From Phycomyces blakesleeanus NRRL 1555(-) (taxonomy: Eukaryota; Mucoromycota; Mucoromycetes; Mucorales; Phycomycetaceae): a DNA stretch of 64,000 nucleotides. Below, piece by piece: positions 36,509-49,260 of the stretch. Below the pieces are notes generated by a model. The model saw only the letters and a list, made by a program, of their open reading frames with translations, ran no database searches and was not told the DNA's origin. The DNA lies in assembly GCF_001638985.1 (NCBI RefSeq), contig NW_017265140.1, positions 434,001 to 498,000 of the forward strand, in the 5' to 3' direction. The translations under genes and the position numbers were made by a program. Position 1 is the stretch's first letter. The number at the start of each line of letters is the position of its first letter.

Positions 36509-38556
36509 TATAAAATGTGCTATAAATCCAAACAGTTTAAAGAGAAGAGCAATACTTTAGAATCTGCTGTAAATCCTCTACAAATATATATTGTCTTGTA
36601 TAGATAAAACAGATATCAAACAACTTGATAAAGACCATGTGTAACCTGAACACCCAAAAAGATAGTTGGACCAGAATCAAAAGAATTCGATACGTCTTCT
36701 ACCGTTCTATTGTCAACTATTTTGTTTTATGGTTTTCCTTAAAGAGCAAAACCAACCCATTAGGTTAATAAAGACCTACAAATGGTTGAAACAGGTACAA
36801 CACATATAAGCATACACAAATCCATGTGTATGTGTATGTATGTGTTATTTGTGGATAAAAGATTATTATATTTTTATATATATAAAAGGATGTCACTCTA
36901 AAATATGATGATGATGCAATCTGATTAATGACTTGTGCTTTGAGGTTTCATCCAATCTTTGTCAACCTTGCCTCTAATGGAACAAACCTTTAGCCACTAC
37001 TTTTTGTCTGTCTTGTGTGGGTATGTACATAAAATATAAATATAAATATATTTATTTATTTGATCAGGGAACATGTTCTATATTAGGGAAGCAAACAAAG
37101 TATGCATCGAGTTGCCTTCAAGACACGTGGCTAGTCTAAACACTTGAGTTTATTACGTTTCAAGTAATCAGACCCAAAGTCGGGCACAACCGAGTAAAAT
37201 AAAATATAATAATAATAATTCTTCTCTTTTATTATTACATGTACTAAGTACCAAGTACCAATTACCAAGTATGATGTATGATGTAGTATGAATCTATATA
37301 GTGTATAGTGTATTGTGTAATGTACAAGTGAGTGAACTGTATATATGTATGTATGTACTTGTGTTTGTGTGGACACAGCATCTTCATTATTATTTGTTTT
37401 CCTGTTGTCTTGGCTACGTATTAAACTTCAAAAGGTGGCTTGTACATATAGCAAGACAACGGGTACAATGCCACGGATACAATGCCATGGCATAGCTTCC
37501 CATGGCATAGGTGAAGTGACTTTCTTATAAATAAATATATACATACATAATTCATTTTACTTGGACTGACTTGATTTTTTTTTTTCACTTTATATATATA
37601 TATATGTATGATGTATACAGCGGGGAAAAATATTTCCCCCTCCACCCCCCTCCTAAACCAAATTTTGAGCGAGTGCATTGGTTCTTTTTTGCCTTCTCCC
37701 ACACACCCCCACGACCTTATCAGGTACAGTCTGTATCCAATAGAAAGTCCTACTTGACAAACAAACAAACAAACAAAAGAGAGAGAAATGTAATAAATAA
37801 TAAAGATATTATCTGTACACAAGGCACACAAAATTAAAGTAAAAAGATAATATGATGATGGTTTCAAAATGCAATGAACATTTCTTTTTCAAAATATATA
37901 TATATAATAGTATTTATCAAGTCGCACCTTCATTTATTTATTAAAATCCTTTCCGATGAATAGACGGGAAGGCGTTGGATTTTTATTTTATTTTATTTTA
38001 TATATATTTGTATTATAAAATTATATATATATATATATATAAAATATTTTATTTTAATCGTCACTGTGAAATCTCCACTTCATAAAGGGTAGAGTAGGGT
38101 TGTATAGGGTGGAGTAGGGTCTTTAAAAAAAAAATAAAGCAAAAATTATAATAGACGTATATAAAATAAAAGGTATTTAAGTTCCAATAGACTTTTTTTT
38201 GATTATTTTGCTTTTTTTTTTCTACTCTTATTTTCTTCCTTTTTTATTTTATTTTATTTTATATATATAAACAAAATATATGTCTATTTGATCCTTTTTA
38301 TAATATATTGTTTTTTATATTATATATACAAGCATATAGAAATTACATACATACATACATACATACAGCCTATCCAATTTGATCTGTTCTCTTTTTACTA
38401 TTTGATGATCCTTCCATCATCCTATTGACCTTCTACCTCTTCTTACATTGATAGCTCCCCTTTTCACCCTTTTGTGTATATATTATATATAATACTCTTT
38501 TTCCCTTCTTTTATATACTTTTTCTTTTTTTCTTCTATCTTCATCATCAAGCCAAA

Positions 38557-40354
38557 ATGTCTTCTATGTCTCAAGTTCACACCTCCCTGCCCGATTCCAC
38601 TCACCATAACGTTTGGCTATCCCAGGCTAAAGATATTCCCCAGAACATCGACCTTTCTTCTCTCCCTCAGCCTACCACCGACTGTCCCGATCTTTCGTCC
38701 TCAGTCTCTACCAGCAACTCCAACAACACTCGCAGCAGCAGCCTTTCTTCGATCTCCATGGTCTCCAGCAGCCCCACCCCAGCCATTACTTCCATTAACA
38801 CCTCAACAAAACCAACAGTCCAAACAGTCCAACTAGAGACAGAAAAACCAACGACACCACAAGCAACAAAGACCACAAAGAGTCGTATCGGAAGTCTTTT
38901 CCATAGCAACGGTCGCCCCCGCTCTGGTCTCAAAATGACCCCCATCTCACCAGAAGCCACCAGTTCTTCTGATGGCCAATCTCCTACGTCTTCCCAGCCT
39001 TACTCGGCTGATTCCAGCAGACGCCAGAGCATCAACAGTGGACTGAGCGCCAGCACCTCGAGCGCACACAGCACCAGCACCACCAAATCGAACCGTTCGT
39101 TTGCCAGTCTCATGAACCCCAAATCCTGGACCAAGAAGCGATCCTCATCCCCGGTCAAGATGGCCCGGCTAGAGGCAAAATACGGCCGCTACGTCAAGCC
39201 ACCCCAGCATGCATCCAACAAGGACTCTGGAGCGACCTCCAAGAAGAACATTGCCAGTGGTGCAACTGCCGTAATTCGTCTGGTCAAGAACCCTTCGACC
39301 GGAGTGATCCTGGCCGTCAAAGAGTTCAAGAAGCGAGGCCGACAGGAAGACAAGCGAGACTACCGAAAGAGAATGAACAATGAGTACTGTATCAGCAAGA
39401 TTGCATCGGGCCATGTAAACATTGTCGAGACTCTAGATTTGGTTCTAGATGAGCGTGAAAGATGGTGCACAGTTATGGAATACGTAAGTTTTTGCTTAAA
39501 TATATATATATATATATATATATTAAACTCATATCTAATCTAATTCAATCCAATTCAATTGTTGTATATAGTGTGCAGGTGGCGATGTTTTCAATTTGTT
39601 AGCCCAGAGAACTATCAACATCACAACCATGGACCGACACTGCCTATTCAAACAACTCCTTACTGGTCTGGAGCACCTCCACAAACTTGGTATCGCCCAC
39701 CGAGACATCAAGCCTGAGAATCTGGTTCTGACTTCTAGAGGCACTCTCAAGATCGCTGATTTCGGTGTCGCTGATGTGGTCCAGAATGACTATCAGACTG
39801 AAACCCAGCTGTGCTACAAGTGGTGCGGCTCTGAGCCTTTCTGGTCACCAGAGGTATGGGCGCTCTGTTCTGAACTCTCGCCCTACGATGGCCGGGCACT
39901 TGATGTCTGGAGTGCAGCCATTACGTTCTTTTGCATCCGGTTCGGGCGCCTGCCATTCTCCAATGCGTTCTATAACAACAACGGCCGACCGATCGCGGTA
40001 CCCAGGGGAGCCAAACAAGGCTCGCCGGCCGCAGTTTCCGCGCAGGCCGCTGACGGTGGCGACAGAGACTATGGAATCTATTGCAAGCAGCGCCAGACAA
40101 TCGGACCACTCAACTGCGAGGTCTGGAAGATGCTTGAGCCAAACCAGCCCGACACTGGTCACATTCTGTCGGAAGAAGAACGGACATGTCTGGCAGGCAT
40201 GTTGGATCCAAACCCTAAAACCCGTTGGACTATTAAGCAGGCCTTGGAGTCCACCTGGATAGAAGGCGTAGAAATGTGTCACGACGGAGATCTTCCCAAT
40301 GGATGGCGCCATCATCACTGCGTACCAACCCTGAACCTCAGTCACTCAAAATAA
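38557..40354 (+). CDS. Ser/Thr protein kinase, HAL4(SAT4)/NPR1-like fungal family
   Basis: Two exons (38557-39483, 39572-40354) give 569 residues. The first 220 or so are Ser/Thr/Pro-rich and disordered, as in fungal HAL/NPR kinases. The kinase domain starts near residue 228 and has the ATP-anchoring Lys255 ([10 protein letters not shown]), the HRDIKPEN catalytic loop (Asp354) and the DFG motif (Asp372). It also has SPEVW in place of APE and the D-V-W-S motif of subdomain IX. The glycine loop is weak (SGATAVIR), as is common in this family. Yeast HAL4/HAL5 kinases stabilise the Trk K+ transporters, and NPR1 regulates nutrient permeases. The domain KEFKKR...EYCIS...VETLDLV is typical of this group, but the exact member cannot be told by eye. 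Confidence 0.85.
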
Positions 40355-40486
40355 TCGAAAAAGATAATAATAATCATCATCATCATCATCATCTATACAT
40401 AAATATAATCGACATCATCATCATCAACGTCACCAAAAAACAACAACAACAACAACAACAACAGTAAAAAGTCATTTAAACACCAA

Positions 40487-40518
40487 AATTAATTAATTAA
40501 TTAATTAATTAATTAATT
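40487..40518. repeat. (TTAA)n microsatellite
   Basis: Eight AATT/TTAA units in the 3' flank of the kinase gene. Confidence 0.9.
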
Positions 40519-40740
40519 TGGGTTTTGGGTTGACTTGATTCTTTGGCTTCTTTCTTTACTTATTTAGCTTTAGAAGACAAAGAAGAAGAAGAAAAAGAAA
40601 GCCTTTTTTGTTTTATTTTTATTATAATTCTTATTTTATTATTTTCTTACATATAATGCTATTGTCTTTTTCATTTATTTCACTTTACTCCTCACTTGTA
40701 CCATCACCATCCTCTTTATATTTTCTATATAAAAATAAAA

Positions 40741-40780
40741 TTCAATTCAATTCAATTCAATTCAATTCAATTCAATTCAA
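40741..40780. repeat. (TTCAA)n pentanucleotide repeat
   Basis: Eight perfect TTCAA units. Confidence 0.9.
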
Positions 40781-42597
40781 TAGAACAACACACAAAAAAA
40801 AGCACCTCATATTTTTCTCTTTGTTTTGTATAAAGATGTATAAAATAAAATAAAATAAAATAAATATTCTCACAAGCCTTTTATTTATTTACTTACTTGG
40901 TTCTTTTGTGTGTTGTTTAATGGAGAGGGGAACCTACCAACCTTTTCTTTACACACACACACACATTCCAAAAAGAGTCATTTAAATTCTCCAGTAGGAC
41001 AAGAATCCGAATGGGCGGAATGGTGGTGGTTTACCATTTCTCTCTCTCTCTCTTTAAATTTCACACACACACAGACGTCTTATAGATGTTAATGGTTCAA
41101 GGTCTTGATACCTTTGAGGCTGCCTTTCGACCTTCTTATTATTCTATTTTCAACCTTTAGTATTTGTCTTTGGAGTAAATTTGACTGCTTCTGGTTCCAA
41201 GTCAAGGTCTCTTTTGTATTTGTTCAGGCTCAATCCCAAGAAAAGAAATTGACCCAAAAAGTGAATATTATTTTTACTTTTACTTTTATTGTGTGGGTTT
41301 AAGCAAGCCATACAAAAAAAACCAAAAAAAAAAGGACCGCAAACTTGATCACCGGTTTATCTTCTTCTTTTTCAAGTTCTTGTGGTAGATTGTGCACTGT
41401 AAATTGTAGGCTACAGCAAATATTGGCTGTATCTTATCCGGCTCTTATCTGTGAGGTGATACATCCGATTTCCATCTTCCCGTTTTACACCCATTTTTTT
41501 TTTAAAGAGACTAATCTTGTTATTCCCACAAGGGTTGCACGGAAACGGGGTCCCTTCCATTGATAGATGACGTGAATTCTTCCATTCGTCCATTCATTTT
41601 TATTTTTATTTATATATCTATCTATCTATCTATCTATCAGATAAAATAAAATAATTATTATTTTTTGTCATCCAACCTTTTTGATTTTTGACTTTGACTT
41701 TGAGTTTTGGATTTCAAGTAAACTTTTTCAAAAAAGTAAAAAAAAAATCTGATAGCTTATTATTTGTTTGTTTTCTCTCCTTCTACTCTCCACATTAATA
41801 CTAGCACCCAACCCAACTCCCTCTTTCACCGCATACACCCTTATCCTCTCTTCTTTACCTCCTTGTTAAAATAGCCCTATGATTATAAAACCTGTGCTAC
41901 ATTATCCTTCTTCTTTGGTTCCTTTAAATATTCTTGATGTTACTTGACAAAATGCAGGACATTTTTCTATATTTTTATTTATTTATTTTGAACCACGTTC
42001 TAGTTTGCCTAATCATGAGTTTTGCACTATTGACTAAGAAACAAATAAATAATCCTATATATTACATGTATATATATATATCTGCACTGTACTGTACTGT
42101 ACTGTACTGCACTGCACTGAATATGCTTTTAATCTTTTTTGTTTTTCTACCAAAAATACAATAAATTCGTTCTTCTGTTACAGGAGAGGTCCTTGTACTT
42201 TAATCATAGCACATAATCTGTATAATAGATACAAATACAAATATATATATATTATATTTATATAGTTTTTGTACTTGTGTACTTGTGTACTTGTGTATTT
42301 AGCCTTTTCTTTCTTTCTACCAACCGGATCAAAGATGCTGATTGTGGAGTATATTGATCCGGCTAAATTATCTCACAAAGACACGTACAACACGCGGGGT
42401 TATGAACCACAGCACCAAAACAAGAGATTATGATAAGTAATCAAAAAGAAAGCAATCCATTCATGTATCTATTGCTCTTTATCTGTATATACATCTTTAT
42501 CTTTATGCATGTGCTTTTATGTGCCTGTATGTGTATAGGTTTAAAGCTACTATAGATTACTCCTCATTTGAAAAAAAAAAAACAAAAGAAAAACTCC

Positions 42598-44956
42598 TTA
42601 TCCTCTTCCCCTGACATGTTTACCCTTGTCGCGATTCAAGGGCTGGGTGGTGTCTTGGGTCTGGATCAATGCCATGATGTGATGCAGTGCCTCTTGGTGT
42701 TGACGCGCGATCCCGGTTAATCTTTCGAGTTGGGCTAGAGCCTCTTTGGTCTCTTCAAAACTCGTCCTACCCGGTAGCGCATCTACAGCTTCCTGTCGAG
42801 CATTTGCAAGAGCATCTCTATTATGTGGCCAGTACGGACCTACCATTAAGAAAATAATAACAATAAGTTATTAGATATTTGTATCATTCGTATCATTTGT
42901 GCGTGTGTGTGTTTATGCATTATTCGTGTAAAACTCTTGACACGAATAAACAGACAAATCATAAATATTGCATTCTCCCTTCTATATGTATATATGTATG
43001 TGCGTACGTGCATCTTGCATTGATTAATTGATTGATTGCTTCATTAGTCTGTCATACACACCTCGGTCGGGTTCTGAGTGATTGGGCTGCTCATGGCGTC
43101 TCATAATTTCCCAAACAGTCGTAAAATTTCGTCCCACAATGATTGAAGGTAAAGCAATAAGCTGATGAATACAAGGTTTGGGTTAACTATTTAACCTCTA
43201 CTAACCAAATACATATATATATATACTCTTTATACACTCCAAAAAATATAACAAGTAAAATAAACCTTACCAATACTCCAAACATCATGGCAGGAAATGT
43301 CACCAGTTTACCGATAAATGTCGCAGGTACCATGTCACCTATTCAACATAATTTTTTTATTTTATTTTTTGGTCTTGCATGTTAGACTTACAACCAGCAT
43401 TAAAAGCGTCATCATAACAATGATGAATATATATATATATATATATAAAAGCTTACCATAACCTGTGGTCGTAATTGTCACTAGAACAAACCAAAATGCA
43501 GCCGGGATACTGTCAAATGAACTAACCGCACGTTTATTAATTAGCTTTATTTTCATGCATATATAATCGTATATTTACACATGTGGCATAAACTTTTTTT
43601 CTTACCTTGGGTTTCCACCCGGGTTTACAAATGTTTCCACTGTACTATCCCATACACCACGTTCTGCAAAATACAATAATGTAGAGAACAGGACTACTGA
43701 TGTCACCAGGAAAAAGAACAATGCACTCAATGCGTCACTCGATCTACGCATGGCCAGAACAAGCACTTCAATTGTCATCGCGATCGTGTTTGAGTATTGA
43801 TAAGTCTTGAATAGACGCAGCAATCGAAATAATCGCAAAATTGTAAATCTAAATTCATATGTCTTTTGTTTGTTTGTTTGTTTTGATATATATATATATA
43901 TATCAAAACAAAGGGACCGATCTCATTAGTCTTGATAACCCAAAATAAAACAAAAAAAAACCAAAAAAAAAAAAAATCTGGGATATTTTTATTTTATCAT
44001 TAGTTTTCAAAATTTTTACTTACCGTGTCTCTCTTTGCAAGCAATTCAATGTAAAAAGGAACAATTGAGATAAAGTCAATGATTGATAATGGAGCTTAAG
44101 AAAAGCAAAGCAAATCAAATCAAATCAAATCAAATCAAATAAATAAATGAATACAAAATCATAATCATAATCATATATTTGTTTCTATGTATGGTCTTTA
44201 TATCTTACACAGAAAAAAATGCTTAATCATGCCGAGTGAGTCCGAGTGCGCAAACACACGAAGTAAATACTCCAATGTGAATAGTGACACCATGGCAACT
44301 TCAAGTTGAAACCTATAAAGTTACAACATTGATGATACACATACATACATATGTACATATATATTTTATTTTATTATTCAAAAGTATATCATAGTAACCA
44401 TGGTAATAGTAACATAAATCAACATCACGTACAAATCCAACAATTTTATTTCACTATTTCTTTTATTTTGCATTCCTTCTAATATAAAGTAATAAATAGA
44501 AACTTGCCATAATCGATTGCTGTCTTCAGACCGAAAGGCTGGAATAGTTTCCATGGTTGTCATTACTGCACTCAATACAATCAACATTGAGACAACCACA
44601 TTGATCCAGAATGCAGCACGACTACTTGACGGTGCTTCAAGTAAAAGATAGAGCTGTTGTTTTACATGATGAGTCATACTCTCTGCCACAGCATCAGTAC
44701 CATCACCATACTGATGATAAGTTTGGTTGGCTGAATGATCCTCATCATCAACAAGTGCACTCAATGTTACCCATTGTTGATCATGAGATACTATTGTTGG
44801 TGATGTTTGTGTTATTGTTGTTGATGTTGCTGTTGGTCTCTCGATCAACTCTATTGTCTCTTCATTTTTATTATATTTTGGTTCTTGATCTTCGTGTTCT
44901 GATGTTTCATCTGTACTTTGTTTTGCGTATCGATATTTTCCAAATAAATTCATCAT
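42598..44956 (-). CDS. Voltage-gated potassium channel (Kv-like, six membrane helices)
   Basis: Eight exons on the minus strand (44956-44508, 44312-44209, 44094-44024, 43862-43606, 43521-43457, 43338-43271, 43161-43062, 42839-42598) give 451 residues. After a hydrophilic N-terminus rich in Thr/Glu come S1 (FWINVVVSMLIVLSAVMTT), S2 (VAMVSLFTLEYLLRVFA), S3 (LSIIDFISIVPFYIELL) and the S4 sensor RFTILRLFRLLRLFK with basic residues at every third position. S5 (ALFFFLVTSVVLFSTLLYFAE), the pore helix and the filter TITTTGYGD (312-316 TTGYG) follow, then S6 (LVTFPAMMFGVLLIALPSIIVG). The C-terminal 80 residues are hydrophilic with a short coiled coil. The protein should sit in the plasma or vacuolar membrane and conduct K+. 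Intron 1 starts with GCAAGT; introns 2 and 3 end in AAG. Confidence 0.88.
44111..44140. repeat. (CAAAT)n repeat in intron 2 of the K+ channel gene
   Basis: Six perfect CAAAT units, inside the intron between exons 2 and 3. Confidence 0.9.
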
Positions 44957-45885
44957 GGTAATAATAATATAAATTATACTATTATTACTATTATTTGAAA
45001 CGAATAATGAAAATACAATTTATACAAAATTACAAAATCTCAAAATATCAAAATTATTGTTTAATTATTGCTTAATCGATACTGTTATTTATTTACTTTT
45101 CAAAAAAAAAAAAAACTTTTATAAACTATCATTTCTCAAATAAACAAATCAAAATGATGACATGGGCAGACAAATTGTGTATATGTAATTATTTGTATTT
45201 ATATTATAAATTTTTTATTTATGTTTCAATTTTTTTAAATGATAAAAATAATCTTGGACTTCAAGACATCCTTGCTGATATATTGCATTTAACTACACTT
45301 TTTTTTTATTTACCTGTAGAAATAAAAAAAACAAATAAGTTATTGATATTCAAAATTGTATAATTTTTTTTTGAAAATGATAAAGAATAAATGTTTTTTT
45401 TTTTTTTTTGGAATGTTCAGAAATTTGGGTATAGCTAATTGATCTACATTTACAGTTCAGACTGACGTGCAAAATGTCGTGGTTGTATCATCAGATAGTT
45501 CCAAGAGAGAGAGAAAAAAAAATGGTATTCATAATAATAATAATGAAGGAAATAGAAATGATATAATTACCTTTTTGTTGATATCGATATAGTTTAAAGA
45601 AATGTAATAATGAAAAGATAAGAGAATTCATTTTAGAGTAATCGCTTTATTCTTCAGTTTTTATAGTAATGAAAAAAAAAATTAAATTTATAAAAAACAA
45701 CGTCACGAAATCTTATCCTTCTTTTTTTTTTTTTTTATACAGAATTCATGTGACTGGCTGCATTGAAATTTTTATATAGACAATGAAAAACCAGCGATTT
45801 TAGGGGACGGGGGGTAACGGCACCGCACAATTTAAAATGACTGCTGGTCCGGGGCCCGGCTATAACCTGTCTTGAAGAACCTCCC
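44957..45885. other. Spacer between the K+ channel gene and the MULE element
   Basis: Very AT-rich up to about 45780, then abruptly GC-richer (45790-45880, including CCGGGGCCCGG). The change may mark the left edge of the transposon. No gene is seen; the 45154-45363 open frame is low-complexity. Confidence 0.45.
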
Positions 45886-45950
45886 GTCCCCATCCTTTAT
45901 AAGCACACCTTGCCCCATCGTTATAAGCACACCCCTGTCCCCATCTTTAG
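45886..45950. repeat. 25 bp tandem repeats at the left side of the MULE element
   Basis: Two near-identical 25 bp units and a partial third, all built on CCCCATC-TTATAAGCACACC, start at about 45886, 45911 and 45936. They are much more GC-rich than the surrounding DNA and sit about 270 bp before the first transposase-like codons. Confidence 0.75.
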
Positions 45951-48900
45951 ATCATTCCAATTTCCCGAGAAAAATAAAAACACCCCCTTTTTTTTTTAAA
46001 GTCATTAACATTTAGTTGTAAGAATAAAAAATAATATTTCCAAATAACAAGATATGATGCCTTTTTTACGTTGTGTACATTGCATACAATTCATACATTG
46101 CGTACATGAATCAATAAAAATACTTATATAAACACAGTACTTTTTTATTAAACTTGAACACCAACTTCGCTACCCCCCATTGACAAGAAGTACTCACTTA
46201 AAACAACCCTCTCATTCCCCGAGAATGGTTATCCTGACAAGCAGAGTGTTCTTCAAGCCGTAAACGATTACGCCCTTTCCAACACTTTACCTTGCTTGTT
46301 CAAAGGCTGGTGCCTATTGTGATAAAGCGTAACATCAGCGAGGATAAAAGAAAGAAAGCCCCCAACTCTTCCCTCATTGGATGCCCCTTACTATTGAGAT
46401 TTTCTTTTAAAAACAAGAGTCAGAGATACCTTCCCTTGCCTGCCCGCGGTGACAATGAACATTACCATAACCACCACATCACCCCAAACAACTTGGCGTC
46501 TTCTCACCAAGGAAGAATGTCTCTCCTGACTTCGGATGCAATTATCGCAAAGACAATGCTAGAAAACCATGCCAAGACTCGCGATATTCAGAAAGCTACA
46601 AGAGATAAGGTCACTGGAATGAGAAAGATGAGAATTAGTGATATCAACAACCTGAGTATAACTCTTCTCGTGGTGGTGAATCATCAATTCATGGCGCTAC
46701 TGGACTCATAAGAACTATGGAAGCAAAGGGATTTTCTGTCTTTTATCAATTCAATGAGAGAAAAAGTCTCTCTCACATTTTCTTTACAAATGAAACGATG
46801 ATAAAAAGAGCCCGTCGTTTTCCTGAGGTTCTTATTGTGGGTGCCACTTACAAGACAAACTACGCGAATATGCCTTTGGTTTGTGTAGAGGGTGTCAGCA
46901 ACCTTGGTGGAGAAAGATTGAAGAGCTTTCCTGTTGCATTTGCGTGGGTTTCTGATGAGACAGAGACAATCTATGTCTGGTTCGTAATATCGCTGAAATC
47001 AATCGTGTTGAAGGGAATCGAGTAAAACCCTATCTTTGTTACAGACAAGTCCAAGGCATTGATGAATGGCCTTGATTTCGAGTTCCCCGTGAACAAAAAG
47101 CTTCTCTGTGGTTGGCACATGATAAACAACATTGCCAAGATGGCAAAGAAGACTAGGAAGGCAGGCGAAGATAAGAATACGTGCACCAACTTGATCAACA
47201 GCATGATATTTGGAGACGGTGCTGGCAAGTTAATGCAGAAAAGAGAACTTTTCAGATCATTGGCTTCTTGTGAGGATCTCAAGACTGAAGGACTGTCTGA
47301 AGATGGTAAAAATGGTGCAGTGAAAAGTTTTGAGGAGTACTTTGAGAAGGAGTTGATGAGCTGCAAAGAGAAGTGGGCTGGCTACCTCACCAATAAGCTA
47401 AAGCACTTTGACTGTGTGACAACACAGCGTGTTGAGAGTGGCCACCATGCCCCGAAAAGGAGTATATCGGCTCTCCAGTCTTTGGACTCCTCGTTTGAGC
47501 AAATATGCTCATATCTCTTGCAATTCGAGGGTGACTGCCAAGACCGTAGACTGGACGAGGAATTGGTGACCGATGCAAGAATCCTTGCTGATGAGCGCCC
47601 CCGTGGATTGGTCCACTCGGTTTCCAGAATGGCATTGTTCACGATTCGCGCTGAACTTCTTGAAGAGGTTACTATTGGTGAAGCTTGTTAATGCAGAGTA
47701 AATACAATGTTTGGTCTCCCTTGCCGCCATACTCTGCCAAGAAATCGGGCCCTCACACTTGCAGACATTCCTTAAAAATAGGTTCTCTCTTCTGCCCTCC
47801 CATTCCATAATAAGGAAGTAGAAAAATCGGAAAGTATAAGTACTGTGGCAATTGAGAAACAAGTTCCATGGATGAAATCAATTGCACAACTTGAGTAGTT
47901 GTTTAGACGATGTGAAGGAGAACAACAAATCTGTAACCTGATGGCAAAGGTGAACGATCTTATAAATAATGTCAGTAATTTAAAGGATCACCCAGAGGTT
48001 GCCTTTCCTTTGTCAAGTCAGATCAAAGCTTCTGGAAGACCTAAGCACGTCAAAAGAAAAACTGCTCTCCCAAAGGATTTTGTCCACCACAAGCACAGGC
48101 ATCTCGTCCAAAAAAAATAAGGTAATGAGATAACATACACACAATAGCACAATCTAATACATATGTTTTCTTATTTATCTAGAGTGAAATTAGAAAAATC
48201 TTAAAAGAAGGACTTATAGATGTAATGAATGAACTCTTAGAGGAGAAACCTCTTAAAAAAAGTATGTATTATTGATTTTTGCAAAATTACAATATAATAT
48301 CTAATATTTACTATTTCCAGCCATTAAAAATATCAAAAAAGAAACCCAATTCGCTGAAAACAAGAGCCTCTCGAAGAAGGTAATTGATATAATATTTTAC
48401 TGAAAGTAAATGCTAAATCTTACGTTGTTTTTTGTTTATTCTTAGCTGACAAATATTCTTCTGGAATTAAAGGGCCTAACCACCTCCCAGATGACTACTG
48501 GTACGATATTCCCAGCCCAAAAAAAAACAGAAGAAAAATGTGCACGACTTTGCTCTGCCAGATCAAATCGACCAAGCCGCCATTTCGTTGACATTTAACC
48601 CCAAGTCCGATGGTTGGTGCGGTTTTCGTGTATTTGCACACCTGAAAGAGGGCGGAGAGGATCAGTTCCCTTTGGTGACGAAGAAAATGTTGGTCACGAT
48701 GGCAACCCACAGTGAGCTCTATGAGCAAAACCTTGGAATGGATATTGCTGAGGTAACAAAGGTCATTCCATTTGGCTCTGACATTGACCCAGCCATTGGT
48801 AAAAACATCCCCTCCTGTCCTTCCTCCATGTGGTTCTCTGCGCCAGACTGTGCTCAAATAATAGCTGAAACCTATAACGAGCTTGTTTTTGTGTACTCGG

Positions 48901-49238
48901 ACGATCGGAGCGTCTTGTCCATAACTTTCTTTCCCCTCCATGATCAGAAGCCTCTCAAAAGAAAGCCATTGCCGATGGTCTTGCACCATGTATATGGGTG
49001 CCACTGGACAACAATCAAAGTAAAACCTCATGTACATCGGTCCTTGTCCGAGGTAAACGCGCTGTATTTTGATGCTGTCCGTAGAGGGAGTATCATTGAC
49101 TGTTTTTCTACAAGTTGGAATCATTGGGGTCAGTTCCCAAAGAACAAATCTTATCTTTTGCCTTCCACTACTATCACTAACTTTCCAACCAATTCTTCCT
49201 TATATTCTTCTGATATTATTGATCTCACACATATATAA
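45886..49238 (+). mobile_element. Degenerate Mutator-like (MULE) transposon with OTU-like C-terminal domain
   Basis: Pieces of one long protein run in order. First comes a FAR1-like N-terminal zinc-domain region (46200-46600; FPENGYPDKQSVLQAVNDYA, then GDNEHYHNHH). The MULE transposase core follows (46690-47690; SHIFFTNE, ATYKTNYANMPLV, FVTDKSKALMNGL, CGWHMINNI, VESGHHAPKR), then a basic linker with KASGRPKHVKRKT (47899-48120). Last is an OTU-protease-like domain (48540-49060; SDGWCGFRVFAH and a final LHHVYGCHWTTIKV holding the Cys and His). The frame is broken: shifts near 46310 and 46650, a TAA near 47030, a stop at 47691, and an apparent one-base slip in an A-run near 48525. Between 48120 and 48470 GT-AG introns can be drawn. 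Exact ends and terminal inverted repeats were not found, so the borders are approximate. Confidence 0.82.
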
Positions 49239-49260
49239 CTTATTTATCTTTCTATCTTTT

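Larger units (their letters stand above)
27081..38556. other. 11 kb gene-poor, microsatellite-rich region
   Basis: I found no coding region that I can support in this stretch. It contains dense microsatellites (TA, TTA, CA, AATAGC, GGGATTT, CCAAAAA, ACAT, TTTC), many poly-A/T runs and short AT palindromes. All open frames are short and mostly translate repeats. One 37-codon open stretch near 28492-28610 (LYVLGTPNEGGHDL) looks protein-like but is isolated. The last 150 bp are pyrimidine-rich with a TATA-like stretch and should be the promoter of the kinase gene. Confidence 0.5.
40355..42597. other. Spacer between the kinase gene and the K+ channel gene
   Basis: No gene is seen. The stretch is full of simple repeats: CAT, CAA, TTAA (40487-40518), TTCAA (40741-40780), TATC (about 41617-41637) and ACTGT (about 42085-42115). 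The flanking genes converge here, so the stretch holds both 3' ends. Confidence 0.5.

Noticed and set aside
36323..36607. Open frames with repeated WDLGFGI-type translation
   Set aside because: They are translations of the GGGATTT repeat.
36905..36935. Box C/D snoRNA-like motifs (ATGATGATG followed by CTGA)
   Set aside because: Spacing is only about 15 nt, with no terminal stem and no second box pair.
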